From contig NZ_SZQJ01000005.1 in assembly GCF_013369335.1 (NCBI RefSeq), forward strand, positions 248,001-312,000: a stretch of 64,000 nt of DNA, in the 5' to 3' direction. The DNA comes from Vibrio sp. JPW-9-11-11. Its GTDB lineage: Bacteria; Pseudomonadota; Gammaproteobacteria; Enterobacterales; Vibrionaceae. Below are positions 1 through 9,220 of this stretch, piece after piece. Below the pieces are notes generated by a model. It was not told the DNA's origin. It searched no databases and worked only from the letters and a program-made list of their open reading frames with translations. Numbering within the stretch: the stretch's first letter is position 1; each line of letters opens with the position of its first letter. A program made the position numbers and the translations under genes.

Positions 1-1066
1 TGTTACCCACTAGATGTGCGAGAAGTGAAACTTGACCATGTTCGGTAAACTTAATGGCATTGCCTAACAAGTTAAACACAATTTGCATGACTCGAGCGCG
101 ATCAACCCAAAATAGATGGCTCTTATCGAGATCAATATTCAAATTGAGCTTCAATCCTTTGCTGAGCGCAAGTTCACGAAAATGCTCGAGTACTTGTGAT
201 AACTCACTATTGAGGTTTACCCATTGATATTTAATCGGAAACTCACCGCTTTCGATTCTGGAAAGATCTAATATATCGTCAATTAAAACCAACAAAAGCT
301 CTGCCGAGCACTCCATTTTTTCTAAGATTTCAATTTGATCATTTTGATAGGGATAGCCTAACAACACATCGATATAACCAAGAACGGCGTTCAGAGGCGT
401 ACGCAATTCGTGGCTCATCATGGCTAGAAAGCGAGATTTAGCTTCGTTGGCATTTTCAGCTCTTTGCTGTGCCTTTTTTAATTGTTTAGTTCGAATGTCG
501 ACTAAGCGTTGTAACTGCTCTTTGTGTTCGATGTCGATGAGGGCTCGTTCTAGTAGAGGACGAAAACGTGACAGTGTATCGCTAGATTCTAAGCTAAACT
601 GCCCTGCTCCACTGCCTATAAGTAACAATACTGAGTCGGATGTCGCTGTCTTTACGCCTGTAATTAACGCACTCTTAATCTGCATGATGTGTTGCGAATT
701 GAGCGAGCCAAACTCGTCTACACTAGCAGGGTCAAATAGAGTGATACATTCTCCGTCAAGGGCACGAGAAAACTTATTTCCGCTCGGCCAGTTCGTTTGT
801 TTAAAGCTGGCATCAGAGCTCAATACTGTCGTGTACTCATGTTGATCCCTACTTTTACTCAAAACAATAAATTGATTAAAATCAATGTATAAGCTTAGTA
901 CCTTTCGCAGTTCAGTGAATATTTGTTGTTTGTTGGACGCACTGGTGATGCTGGAAATGGCATCTAATATAGCTCGGTTCTCTGCGAGTAGTTTTGCTTC
1001 GCGAGCTTGGCTTTGTTTAAGCTCGATCAGCGCTTCGTTTAGTTGTTCTTTTATCTCTAAACTCAT
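1..1066 (-). CDS. vpsS: VpsS-like sensor histidine kinase, C-terminal part outside window
   Basis: Soluble sensor kinase; about 355 residues are visible and the gene runs off the window start. It opens with a short coiled coil, then a GAF-like region (about residues 35-165), a second coiled coil and a HisKA domain whose motif MMSHELRTPLN places the phospho-accepting histidine near residue 219. The start of the HATPase domain follows, with N-box NLLGNAIKF. No membrane segment is seen. It starts 6 bases after the stop of the FIST gene, so the two are probably co-transcribed. In V. cholerae the kinase at this locus is VpsS, a hybrid kinase that feeds LuxU/LuxO and biofilm control; it is partnered with a FIST-domain NO sensor. 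That identity is inferred from gene order and domains; a receiver domain would lie outside the window. Confidence 0.8.
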   Translation of the reverse strand, partial: MSLEIKEQLNEALIELKQSQAREAKLLAENRAILDAISSITSASNKQQIFTELRKVLSLYIDFNQFIVLSKSRDQHEYTTVLSSDASFKQTNWPSGNKFSRALDGECITLFDPASVDEFGSLNSQHIMQIKSALITGVKTATSDSVLLLIGSGAGQFSLESSDTLSRFRPLLERALIDIEHKEQLQRLVDIRTKQLKKAQQRAENANEAKSRFLAMMSHELRTPLNAVLGYIDVLLGYPYQNDQIEILEKMECSAELLLVLIDDILDLSRIESGEFPIKYQWVNLNSELSQVLEHFRELALSKGLKLNLNIDLDKSHLFWVDRARVMQIVFNLLGNAIKFTEHGQVSLLAHLVGN

Positions 1067-1072
1067 CGTTGT

Positions 1073-2257
1073 TTAGTCCGAATAGAAAGTCGCAGAAGAG
1101 ATCATTAAATTACCGTGACCATTGTTACCATTGATAAAACGTCCTTGCTCACCAAATGTAAATGGGCAGATAAACGGGAGTTCTCCCATCTCCTGCTTGA
1201 TCGTGGCATAAACTTTCTCTATGTCTTCATCTAAATAAAGCATAGCACCGGCGCAAATGACACAAACGGCGCCGGCTAAGTGGCCGTTTTCTACTGCTTG
1301 GCGTTTGGCTTCTTTTATAACTCGCGCGGGCCTAGCGATGAGTTGTTCTTTGTCTCCAGACATCAAAGTAACCTGCTCACCTTCTTGTATATCCGTAAAC
1401 AATAAAATACCGCCAGTTTCGGTGGCAGATACAGGATGGGAAAGCTTGAAGTAAGGTTGCTCGTATAGCTTCCCCGCGATTCGCCCCAATGGATAACGAG
1501 TGACAAGTTCGAATTTAAACTGTTCAGAAACACGTATTTGACTGTGCTGAAAGATCCAATCTAAGTAAACGTCTTGAGCGGGCTGTTGATCAATCTCTAA
1601 TATCTCTCTGCCCACAGCTTTAGTAATTAATCCTGTGTACTCGGTGGGTGAATAGCCACAGCTGAAACCGGTTGAAAGCGGTTTTGAAGCAAACACCAAC
1701 TGAATAGCGAGCCCTTTATTTGTCGCGCCGTCTTCGGTAAATACGGACCATTGCCCTTTAATTGCATTGTCTGCTGCGGTGGCACCAATCAGTGGAACTG
1801 GCGTTTTGAATACGCTGTCGATGGATTTGATCAACGTCTCTTCCATACCCGGTGTACTGTGAACAATAGCAAAACGGGGAACTTCGCCTGTGCGATTAGC
1901 TTTGTCCAACGCTATGCTGATTGCTTGTTTGGTCGCTTCAATAGATTCTGATTGGGTGTCAAACGTCATCAAAGCGGAACCGTAAGCGTGAGACTTGCTG
2001 TCATAAATCGCCATGACTCCCAACACTGAGCCAAAGTGGACACCACGTTCGGTCATTATGCCTTTGCACGTTGAACAGCCAATAATTGAAACGTTTGGTA
2101 ATGCATGCTTAAACGCTTTTCTAAGCTTATCCGCGCCGTAATTTTGGGTGAAATAGCAGACCAAACTGACGAGGTTGGTGGTGGTCAGTTTAGCAACCAG
2201 CTCTTCAACGGCGATTTGCTCATTTAACTGGTGGGTGATGTGAGTTTTAAAATCCAT
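1073..2257 (-). CDS. nosP: FIST-domain sensor protein, NosP-like
   Basis: A 394-residue cytoplasmic protein with an N-terminal FIST domain (about residues 25-215, including the motif IIGCSTCKGIM) followed by a FIST_C domain (about 220-370, with PLIGATAADN preceding and CPFTFGEQGRF near the end). Proteins of this family next to histidine kinases have been described as NosP, haem proteins that bind nitric oxide and modulate the partner kinase. Its start codon overlaps the stop of the upstream gene by one base, and its stop is 6 bases before the kinase start, so all three form one transcription unit. NO binding is inferred from the family and the kinase neighbour; the haem ligand was not identified from the sequence. 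Confidence 0.85.
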   Translation of the reverse strand: MDFKTHITHQLNEQIAVEELVAKLTTTNLVSLVCYFTQNYGADKLRKAFKHALPNVSIIGCSTCKGIMTERGVHFGSVLGVMAIYDSKSHAYGSALMTFDTQSESIEATKQAISIALDKANRTGEVPRFAIVHSTPGMEETLIKSIDSVFKTPVPLIGATAADNAIKGQWSVFTEDGATNKGLAIQLVFASKPLSTGFSCGYSPTEYTGLITKAVGREILEIDQQPAQDVYLDWIFQHSQIRVSEQFKFELVTRYPLGRIAGKLYEQPYFKLSHPVSATETGGILLFTDIQEGEQVTLMSGDKEQLIARPARVIKEAKRQAVENGHLAGAVCVICAGAMLYLDEDIEKVYATIKQEMGELPFICPFTFGEQGRFINGNNGHGNLMISSATFYSD

Positions 2258-2619
2258 TAACGTATGCTGATAACGACATTTTTGTTTTGGCCGGACACGT
2301 TAACAGTGAACTGCCACTCTTTTAATGACTCAGGGTAAGAAAATGTCCAAAAGTCGCCTTTTTGAGTCACATTTATTGCCGTCTGACTGACGAGTATCGC
2401 TACTTCGGATGTGTCTGTCTGGATCTCTCCCTCAGTGCGATTAAATTGACCGACAAATCTTACATCGTTTACATAAAAGACACACTCCTGCCCCTCAAGA
2501 CACGAGACAAATTCTTGTGATGAATGCCCAACAGTTCGCCAAATAAACGCACTAACTAGTAGGGTTAACATGATGATTATTTGAACAAAACGCCCACGAG
2601 TAAGTTTTTCGGCAGCCAT
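2257..2619 (-). CDS. Small membrane-anchored protein of the nosP-vpsS operon
   Basis: A 120-residue protein starting MAAEKLTRGRF, chosen because GGAG lies about 10 bases before this ATG while longer in-frame starts lack a ribosome site. One N-terminal membrane helix (about residues 10-27) is followed by an extracytoplasmic domain with two cysteines (SCLEGQECVFYVND) that could form a disulfide, and a beta-rich C-terminus. I recognise no named family. It is translationally coupled to the FIST gene (1-base overlap) and divergent from ccoN, so a role in redox or envelope signalling to the NosP/VpsS pair is possible but unproven. Confidence 0.75.
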   Translation of the reverse strand: MAAEKLTRGRFVQIIIMLTLLVSAFIWRTVGHSSQEFVSCLEGQECVFYVNDVRFVGQFNRTEGEIQTDTSEVAILVSQTAINVTQKGDFWTFSYPESLKEWQFTVNVSGQNKNVVISIR

Positions 2620-2876
2620 TTGAGGGGTTCTCCGTGTAACAAAGTTCAAAGTTTTAAAATAAAAGGCCAAAACCTGACCGACTGTAAGGTTACTACTCTG
2701 TCATTGAATTGTTAAATGCAGTATAGTTGGCGGCTGAAAATGCCACTTTTTTTAAAAATCGGCAAGAATTATTAACCGACTGATACGGTTCTGTTTTTCT
2801 TTATGGTTTGGGTGGCATTACGACATGTGTCGTGTTGGAAGTAAAGTGTAGTTAATTAGAAATTGGAAGCATGCAA

Positions 2877-4304
2877 ATGAGCCAAGAAAAGCAGCTTGAA
2901 CAAAACTACAACTATACAGTCGTTCGTCAGTTTACCTTAGTGACTATTCTCTGGGGTATTGTTGGCATGGCTGTTGGTGTTTTGATTGCCGCTCAATTAG
3001 TTTGGCCACAGCTAAACTTTGATACGCCGTGGTTGACGTACAGTCGCTTACGTCCTCTGCATACTAATGCGGTTATTTTTGCGTTTGGTACAAGTGCTCT
3101 GTTCGCAACGTCTTACTACGTTGTGCAGCGTACCTGTCAAACACGTTTATTTGGTGGCCCTCTTGTCGCCTTCACCTTCTGGGGTTGGCAAGCCATTATT
3201 TTAGCAGCAGCCATCACTCTGCCACTCGGTTTTACATCGGGTAAAGAGTACGCTGAGCTAGAATGGCCTATCGACATTGCCATTGCCGTTGTCTGGGTCT
3301 CTTATGCGATCGTGTTCTTCGGAACTCTGATTAAGCGTAAAACCTCACACATCTACGTAGCAAACTGGTTTTTCGGTGCCTTCATCATCACTGTTGCGGT
3401 TCTTCATATCGTTAACAGTATGGCAATCCCTGTCTCAATGGGTAAATCGTACTCGATTTATTCTGGTGCAGTCGATGCCATGGTTCAATGGTGGTACGGT
3501 CACAACGCAGTAGGTTTCCTACTGACCGCTGGTTTCCTAGGTATGATGTACTACTTCGTACCTAAACAAGCTGAACGCCCAGTCTATTCTTACCGTCTAT
3601 CTATCGTTCACTTCTGGGCTTTAGTCTCTCTTTATATTTGGGCGGGCCCACACCACCTGCACTACACTGCGCTTCCAGACTGGACGCAATCGCTAGGTAT
3701 GGTGATGTCACTGGTTCTATTCGCACCTTCTTGGGGTGGTATGATCAACGGTATTATGACCCTATCTGGGGCATGGCATAAACTCCGTTACGACCCTATC
3801 TTACGTTTCCTCATCGTATCACTATCGTTCTATGGTATGTCTACGTTTGAAGGTCCAATGATGTCAATTAAGACAGTAAACGCTCTGTCTCACTACACTG
3901 ACTGGACAATCGGACACGTACACTCAGGTGCGTTAGGTTGGGTAGCAATGGTATCGATTGGTTCTGTTTACCACCTAGTTCCACGCCTATTCGGTCAAGA
4001 GCGTATGTACTCTGTTGGCCTAATCAATACGCACTTCTGGTTGGCAACGATTGGTACGGTTCTTTACATTGTTGCAATGTGGATTTCCGGTGTAATGCAA
4101 GGTCTGATGTGGCGTGCAGTTAACTCTGACGGTACGTTGACTTACAGCTTCGTTGAGTCTGTTCAAGCGTCTTACCCGTTCTACTTTGTACGTTTCCTAG
4201 GTGGCTTTATCTTCCTAGCTGGTATGTTCCTAATGGCATACAACACGTACAAGACGGTTACAGCGCCAAAAGATAGCCTTAAAGCTATCCCTCAGCCGGC
4301 ATAA
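2877..4304 (+). CDS. ccoN: cbb3-type cytochrome c oxidase subunit I
   Basis: Catalytic subunit of the cbb3 oxidase, which reduces oxygen to water with high affinity at the inner membrane and pumps protons. The 475-residue protein has about 12 hydrophobic segments and the conserved histidines expected for haem b and the b3-CuB centre, for example in [33 protein letters not shown] and [14 protein letters not shown]. The start at 2877 is preferred because GGAAG lies 7 bases before it, while an in-frame ATG at 2871 is only one base from that site. It is first in ccoNOQP and divergent from nosP. I saw no convincing FNR box in the 257-base upstream gap. Confidence 0.97.
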   Translation: MSQEKQLEQNYNYTVVRQFTLVTILWGIVGMAVGVLIAAQLVWPQLNFDTPWLTYSRLRPLHTNAVIFAFGTSALFATSYYVVQRTCQTRLFGGPLVAFTFWGWQAIILAAAITLPLGFTSGKEYAELEWPIDIAIAVVWVSYAIVFFGTLIKRKTSHIYVANWFFGAFIITVAVLHIVNSMAIPVSMGKSYSIYSGAVDAMVQWWYGHNAVGFLLTAGFLGMMYYFVPKQAERPVYSYRLSIVHFWALVSLYIWAGPHHLHYTALPDWTQSLGMVMSLVLFAPSWGGMINGIMTLSGAWHKLRYDPILRFLIVSLSFYGMSTFEGPMMSIKTVNALSHYTDWTIGHVHSGALGWVAMVSIGSVYHLVPRLFGQERMYSVGLINTHFWLATIGTVLYIVAMWISGVMQGLMWRAVNSDGTLTYSFVESVQASYPFYFVRFLGGFIFLAGMFLMAYNTYKTVTAPKDSLKAIPQPA

Positions 4305-4317
4305 GGAGATTTAAAGA

Positions 4318-4938
4318 ATGAGTTCTAATTCTAACAATCGCCACGAAATTGTTGAACGCAATGTCGGTCTGCTAGCGATTCTTATCGTTTTTGCCATCAG
4401 TTTGGGGGCTCTAGTCGAAATCACCCCACTGATTTTCCAAAAACAAACCACCGAGCCTGTTGAGAACTTACGTCCTTATACTGCGCTTGAAATGGAAGGT
4501 CGAGACATATACATCCGCGAAGGTTGTAACGTATGTCACAGTCAGATGATTCGTCCATTTCGCTCTGAAACCGAGCGTTACGGTCACTACTCTGTTGCTG
4601 GAGAAAGCGTGTACGAGCACCCATTCTTATGGGGTTCTAAGCGTACTGGCCCTGACCTTGCTCGAGTGGGTGGTCGTTACTCTGACGAGTGGCACCGAGT
4701 TCACCTTATCGATCCACGTGAGTTGGTTCCTGAGTCAAACATGCCAGGTTTCCCATGGCTAGCTGACAATGTTCTTGATGGTAAGGACACAGAGAATAAA
4801 CTACGAATTTTCCGTGATCAATTTGGTGTTCCATACACAGACGAACAGATCGCAAACGCGTCAAAAGAAGTAGAAGGTAAAACAGAGATGGATGCCATCA
4901 TTGCTTATCTTCAGTCTCTTGGTCACGCAATGAAGTAA
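4318..4938 (+). CDS. ccoO: cbb3-type cytochrome c oxidase subunit II (monohaem cytochrome c)
   Basis: A 206-residue membrane-anchored cytochrome c that passes electrons from CcoP to CcoN. It has one N-terminal transmembrane helix (about residues 17-40) and a periplasmic domain with a single c-haem motif, [13 protein letters not shown]. The axial methionine is probably in the segment [11 protein letters not shown]. It lies 13 bases after ccoN with GGAG upstream. Length and motif order match the family and no anomaly is seen. Confidence 0.97.
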   Translation: MSSNSNNRHEIVERNVGLLAILIVFAISLGALVEITPLIFQKQTTEPVENLRPYTALEMEGRDIYIREGCNVCHSQMIRPFRSETERYGHYSVAGESVYEHPFLWGSKRTGPDLARVGGRYSDEWHRVHLIDPRELVPESNMPGFPWLADNVLDGKDTENKLRIFRDQFGVPYTDEQIANASKEVEGKTEMDAIIAYLQSLGHAMK

Positions 4939-4954
4939 TTAAAGGGGTGACATT

Positions 4955-5131
4955 ATGGATATCGGTACTATTCACAGTATTTGGACCATAGTTCTGTTTG
5001 TTAGCTTTCTCGGCGTGGTTTGGTGGGCATACGGCAAAAGTCGCAAGGCTCGCTTTGATGAAGCCGCTAACCTTGTTTTCGCTGATGAGCAGAAAGCGCC
5101 TGAAAAAGAACAAGGAGTGACTAAGCAATGA
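4955..5131 (+). CDS. ccoQ: cbb3-type oxidase small subunit CcoQ
   Basis: A 58-residue single-span protein starting MDIGTIHSIWTIVLF, with one membrane helix (about residues 8-26) and a charged cytoplasmic tail. CcoQ (FixQ) stabilises the cbb3 complex. GGGG lies 9 bases before the ATG, and its TGA overlaps the ccoP start in an ATGA arrangement, so translation of the two is coupled. The position between ccoO and ccoP and the W-W-A-Y-G helix end make the call secure despite the small size. Confidence 0.93.
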   Translation: MDIGTIHSIWTIVLFVSFLGVVWWAYGKSRKARFDEAANLVFADEQKAPEKEQGVTKQ

Positions 5132-6108
5132 CGACGTTTTGGAGTCTTTGGATAATCATCATCACGGTCGGTACTCTTGTCGGCTGTGCTGCACTACTTA
5201 TTTGGTGCCTTAAAGATAAAATGGGCGTTGAAGAGGGAGCAGACATGGGGCACGAGTACGACGGTATTCGTGAACTTAATAACCCACTACCTAAGTGGTG
5301 GACTTACCTTTTTGTTGGCACGTTTGTATTTGCGGCAATTTACCTAACCCTTTATCCAGGGCTAGGCAGCTTCAAGGGTGTGTTAGGTTGGCAGAGTTCT
5401 GACCAAACCGTTCGCACTGTTGAAGAGTCAAAAGCTTCAATTGCAATGTCTCAAGAAAACAAGCATTTGGTTCAGTATGCAAAAGAGCTTGATGACGCAG
5501 AAACCTATTTCGGTGAAGCGTTCAAAAAGCTTGCTTATGTCGATGGTTCTTCTGAGCTTCGTCCTATCCCCGAAATTGCAGCGGATAGCGAAGCAGTAAA
5601 AGTTGGTCAACGTCTGTTCTTGCAAAACTGTTCTCAGTGTCATGGTTCGGATGCGCGCGGTCAAAAAGGTTTCCCTAACCTAACTGACGATGCATGGCTT
5701 TACGGCGGTGAGCCTCAAGCGATTGTGACAACCTTGACGCAAGGCCGTATTGGTCAGATGCCATCATGGAAAGACGCGCTCGGCGAACAAGGCGTAAAAG
5801 AAGTGGTAAGCTATACACTTAGCCTGTCAGGTCGTTCTGTGAATGCTCGTGAAGCTGAAGCCGGTAAAGCTCGATTCGTTGTATGTGCAGCGTGTCATGG
5901 CACAGATGGTAAAGGTAACCCAGCGGTTGGTGCTCCTGACCTAACAGATCAATACTGGTTGTTTGGTGGTTCACGCGCAGATGTGACAGAAACTGTCATG
6001 AATGGTCGTTCTGGTGTGATGCCTGCTTGGAAAGACATTCTAGGTGAAGACAAGATTCAACTTGTTTCTGCCTATGTTTGGAGTCTAAGTAATACAGAGA
6101 ATAAGTAA
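5128..6108 (+). CDS. ccoP: cbb3-type cytochrome c oxidase subunit III (dihaem cytochrome c)
   Basis: A 326-residue dihaem subunit that accepts electrons from soluble or bc1-linked cytochrome c. Two N-terminal hydrophobic helices (about residues 5-27 and 58-76) are separated by a cytoplasmic loop, as in the long CcoP type. Two periplasmic cytochrome c domains follow, with haem motifs CSQCHGSDARG and CAACHGTDGKG and likely axial methionines in GQMPSWKD and GVMPAWKD. It overlaps ccoQ by 4 bases and is followed by a strong hairpin, so ccoNOQP ends here as an operon. Confidence 0.97.
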   Translation: MTTFWSLWIIIITVGTLVGCAALLIWCLKDKMGVEEGADMGHEYDGIRELNNPLPKWWTYLFVGTFVFAAIYLTLYPGLGSFKGVLGWQSSDQTVRTVEESKASIAMSQENKHLVQYAKELDDAETYFGEAFKKLAYVDGSSELRPIPEIAADSEAVKVGQRLFLQNCSQCHGSDARGQKGFPNLTDDAWLYGGEPQAIVTTLTQGRIGQMPSWKDALGEQGVKEVVSYTLSLSGRSVNAREAEAGKARFVVCAACHGTDGKGNPAVGAPDLTDQYWLFGGSRADVTETVMNGRSGVMPAWKDILGEDKIQLVSAYVWSLSNTENK

Positions 6109-6118
6109 CATTTCAATA

Positions 6119-6150
6119 ACGGTCCCTATCATAGGGACCGTCTTTCCTTT
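6119..6150 (+). terminator. Rho-independent terminator after ccoP
   Basis: The arms ACGGTCCC and GGGACCGT enclose TATCATA and are followed by the T-rich run TCTTTCCTTT. It separates ccoNOQP from the assembly genes. Confidence 0.85.
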
Positions 6151-6196
6151 ATTGTTAAAGCCCTAATTTTTAAATCTTTTTATTGAGAACTTTTTT

Positions 6197-6676
6197 ATGG
6201 TAAAGCCTTGGTATAAGCAGTTCTGGCCGTGGTTCCTAATCATTTTGCCACTGACCGTTGTTGTATGGACTATCATCACCGTTGTTGTTTTCTCGAAAAA
6301 CTCGGTCTCGTTGGTGACTGAGGATTACTATAAAAAAGGTAAAGGCATCAACATCGATATTTCGAAGCAGAATATCGCTAAAGAACTTGGACTCTCTGCT
6401 CAAGCATACTCTCAAGGTAATGATATCGTCATTGAGTTCGACAAAGGTCAACTCGAACACTTTCCTGCTATTACCGCCATGTTCGCCCATCGAACGCTGC
6501 CTGACCGTGATTTCAAGCAATTACTGACCTCTGACGCCAATGGCCTTTACCGCTTTACATTGAGCGACGAGCTTCAAGGCCCTTGGTTTATCGAACTTAC
6601 ACCTCATGATGAACAATGGCTTGTTCAAGGTCGGGTCACTTTCCCGACCACCACTTCTGTCCCTCTGACAAACTAA
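6197..6676 (+). CDS. ccoH: FixH/CcoH family cbb3 oxidase assembly protein
   Basis: A 159-residue protein with one N-terminal transmembrane helix (about residues 10-32) after WYKQFWPWF, then a conserved segment VTEDYYKKGKGINIDI and a beta-rich periplasmic domain. This is the FixH pattern; FixH/CcoH proteins help assemble the cbb3 oxidase and associate with the CcoI copper pump. It follows the ccoP terminator and precedes ccoI by 6 bases, so it heads the second, assembly operon. A ccoG (rdxA) gene, often found here in other bacteria, is absent from this cluster. Confidence 0.88.
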   Translation: MVKPWYKQFWPWFLIILPLTVVVWTIITVVVFSKNSVSLVTEDYYKKGKGINIDISKQNIAKELGLSAQAYSQGNDIVIEFDKGQLEHFPAITAMFAHRTLPDRDFKQLLTSDANGLYRFTLSDELQGPWFIELTPHDEQWLVQGRVTFPTTTSVPLTN

Positions 6677-6682
6677 GCGCTT

Positions 6683-9055
6683 ATGTGTAAATCGTGTTAT
6701 CACTGCGGTGAAGATGTACCAGCCAACACGGATTTTAACGTCGAGATTCTCGGAGAGTCGAGAACCATGTGTTGTCCTGGGTGTGAAACGGTCGCTCAAA
6801 CGATTGTTGATAGTGGACTCGTTTCCTATTATCAGTATCGGACTGCGCCTGCAGAAAAGGCGGACCTCGTACCCGAACAGTTGCAAGCTTTGATTCATTA
6901 CGACAATGATGAGGTTCAATCTGAATTTGTACGAAATAGCGAGAACAGTGCTGAGGTGACATTGTCACTTGAAGGGGTGTCGTGTGCTGCATGCGCTTGG
7001 CTAATCGAAAAGCAAGTCTCTAACAAGTCTGGGGTCGTCTCGATTCGTGTCAACACCACCACCAATCGTGCCTTGCTTGCTTGGGATAAGACTCAAGTTC
7101 GCTTAAGCGAACTGCTCTCTTTGATTCATCAACTCGGATACAAAGCGGCTCCCTTCGAAGCGGACCAACAAGAAGCAGCTTACCATCAACAAATGAAGCA
7201 GTATTTGTACCGACTCGGTATCGCAGGCCTTGCAACCATGCAGGTCATGATGTTGGCGGTGGCGCTTTATCTAGAAGTATTTGGTGATTTAGAGCCGGAG
7301 TTTAAAAACTATTTCCGTTGGGTAAGTTTGATCTTTGCTACACCGGTGATGCTCTACTCTGCACTGCCGTTTTACCTTAACGCTTGGCGGAGTATCCGTG
7401 GCAAAACGCTTGGCATGGATGTCCCCGTATCTATCGCGATGATATTCGCGTATGTGGCAAGCCTAGTGGCAACGGTAACCGAACAAGGAGAAGTATTCTT
7501 CGAATCCATCTCTATGTTTGCTTTCTTCTTACTGGTTGGGCGTTTCTTAGAAATGCGAGCTCGACGCAAAGCCGCCGCCGCGAGTGGCAATTTGCTCAAG
7601 CTTATTCCTGCGATCGCTAATAAGTTGAATGGAGAACAAGTACCGGTCAAAACGTTAAAAATTGGCGATCAAATCCGTGTGTTGCCTGGCGAGCATGTTC
7701 CCGCAGACGGTAAAATCATCTCCGGCCGAGTGCATATTGATGAGTCCATGTTAACCGGAGAATCCTTACCTGTGGTCAAACAGGTGGACGATTCGGTATT
7801 CGCAGGAACCTTAAACGGCGAAGAGGCATTTGACCTCGAAGTCACGTCATCCAAGGCTGATTCAATGATATCCAATATCGTCCGTCTACAAGACGAAGCG
7901 CAGCTATCTAAGCCTAAAATTGCAGAGATTGCTGATATTGTCGCGCGCTATTTCGTCGCCATTATATTGGTTATTGCAGCTGGAACTTGGTTCTATTGGC
8001 ACGCCAGTAATCCCGATGATGCGTTTTGGATAATGCTGTCGGTATTGGTCGCGACCTGCCCTTGTGCTTTATCTCTTGCGACGCCAACCGCGCTCACTTG
8101 TGCAACATCGCGTATGGGTAACTTGGGAATTTTGCTGCGTAAAAGCCATGTCTTTGAAACCTTGTGTCAGGTGAATCATCTCATTGTCGATAAGACAGGT
8201 ACGCTGACCCATGGTGATATCGTTATCGACGAGGTTATCCTTCATGACGATAGCTCTGAGGAGCGCGTACTGGCGATAGCCGCCTCGCTAGAAGCTCATG
8301 CAAATCACCCTATTGCTCGTGCGTTCAGACGTTATGCCGATATCAACATCAGCGTCGACCAGGTCGAAAATGTCATCGGATCAGGGATTCAAGGGGATTT
8401 TAACGGCGGCAAAGTTAAGATCGGCAGCGCACAATTTGTGTTGGGCGACGCGTGTTTGGCACAAGCGAACTGTGTCTACCTCTCACTGAATGATCAGCAT
8501 ATTGCCACTTTCCGATATCAAGACCCAATTCGGTTGGAAACGAAACAGTTTATAGAAAAGTTCCAACGCACTGGCGTCAAAGTGACGTTGCTAACGGGCG
8601 ATATTGAGCACAACGCTCAATTGGTTGCCAGTCAAATTGGCATTGAAAATGTAATCGCTGGCGCTAAGCCGCAAGATAAATTGAGCTATTTAAAGAGCGT
8701 CGATAGTGATGACATCACCATGATGATTGGTGATGGGATCAATGACGCCCCTACTCTTGCTGGTGCGCACTTATCGGTGGCAATGGGAAGCGGTGCCGAT
8801 GTAGCAAAAGCCTCTGCAGACATGGTGTTGCTGGGTGATAGATTAGACCGGATTTTGGAAGCGCGGGCGCTGGCTCTGCAAACGCGCAAAATTATTCGAG
8901 AAAACCTTGCTTGGTCACTTGGTTATAATGTGCTGATTCTACCATTGGCGGTGATGGGGTTTGTTGCGCCTTATTTTGCTGTCGTTGGTATGTCTGCGAG
9001 CTCAATTATTGTAGTATCTAACTCTCTACGCTTGCTCAAAGAAAAAGGTAAGTAA
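6683..9055 (+). CDS. ccoI: Copper-translocating P-type ATPase for cbb3 maturation
   Basis: A 790-residue P1B-type ATPase (CcoI/FixI, related to CtpA/CopA2), which exports copper for cbb3 oxidase assembly. A cysteine-rich N-terminus (CKSCYHCG and CCPGCE) leads to a heavy-metal-binding domain with GVSCAACAW (Cys101, Cys104). Eight membrane helices are expected, including the CPC metal site in ATCPCALSL (Cys459-Pro460-Cys461). Soluble motifs are MLTGESLPV (actuator), DKTGT (phosphorylated Asp503), ANHPIARAF and GDGINDAP. It is 6 bases after fixH and abuts ccoS. All catalytic residues looked for are present. Confidence 0.96.
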   Translation: MCKSCYHCGEDVPANTDFNVEILGESRTMCCPGCETVAQTIVDSGLVSYYQYRTAPAEKADLVPEQLQALIHYDNDEVQSEFVRNSENSAEVTLSLEGVSCAACAWLIEKQVSNKSGVVSIRVNTTTNRALLAWDKTQVRLSELLSLIHQLGYKAAPFEADQQEAAYHQQMKQYLYRLGIAGLATMQVMMLAVALYLEVFGDLEPEFKNYFRWVSLIFATPVMLYSALPFYLNAWRSIRGKTLGMDVPVSIAMIFAYVASLVATVTEQGEVFFESISMFAFFLLVGRFLEMRARRKAAAASGNLLKLIPAIANKLNGEQVPVKTLKIGDQIRVLPGEHVPADGKIISGRVHIDESMLTGESLPVVKQVDDSVFAGTLNGEEAFDLEVTSSKADSMISNIVRLQDEAQLSKPKIAEIADIVARYFVAIILVIAAGTWFYWHASNPDDAFWIMLSVLVATCPCALSLATPTALTCATSRMGNLGILLRKSHVFETLCQVNHLIVDKTGTLTHGDIVIDEVILHDDSSEERVLAIAASLEAHANHPIARAFRRYADINISVDQVENVIGSGIQGDFNGGKVKIGSAQFVLGDACLAQANCVYLSLNDQHIATFRYQDPIRLETKQFIEKFQRTGVKVTLLTGDIEHNAQLVASQIGIENVIAGAKPQDKLSYLKSVDSDDITMMIGDGINDAPTLAGAHLSVAMGSGADVAKASADMVLLGDRLDRILEARALALQTRKIIRENLAWSLGYNVLILPLAVMGFVAPYFAVVGMSASSIIVVSNSLRLLKEKGK

Positions 9056-9220
9056 ATGGAAAGCCTTTATATTCTAATCCCTATCGCCATTGTTTTGGTC
9101 TGTGTTGCGGTTGCTGTGTTCCTCTGGGCCGTTAAGAGTGAGCAGTTCGAGGATCTTGAACGCCAAGGACACAATATTTTATTTGACGAAGACGACCACA
9201 AAAAGAACCCACCTAAATGA
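9056..9220 (+). CDS. ccoS: cbb3-type cytochrome oxidase assembly protein CcoS
   Basis: A 54-residue protein starting MESLYILIPIAIVLVC, with a single membrane helix and the conserved tail segment FLWAVKSEQFEDLE typical of CcoS (FixS), which is needed for haem and copper insertion into the oxidase. Its ATG directly follows the ccoI stop codon, and its TGA overlaps the next start by 4 bases, so it is translated in tandem with both neighbours. Confidence 0.93.
   Translation: MESLYILIPIAIVLVCVAVAVFLWAVKSEQFEDLERQGHNILFDEDDHKKNPPK

Noticed and set aside
420..845. Plus-strand open frame within the histidine kinase gene
   Set aside because: It is antisense to a gene with clear kinase motifs and shows no recognisable protein features.
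2700..2876. FNR box upstream of ccoN
   Set aside because: TTGAATTGTTAAAT near 2704 keeps only the left half-site; the right half does not match.
6235..6992. Overlapping minus-strand open frames across fixH and ccoI
   Set aside because: They are antisense shadows; the plus-strand genes have full family motifs.
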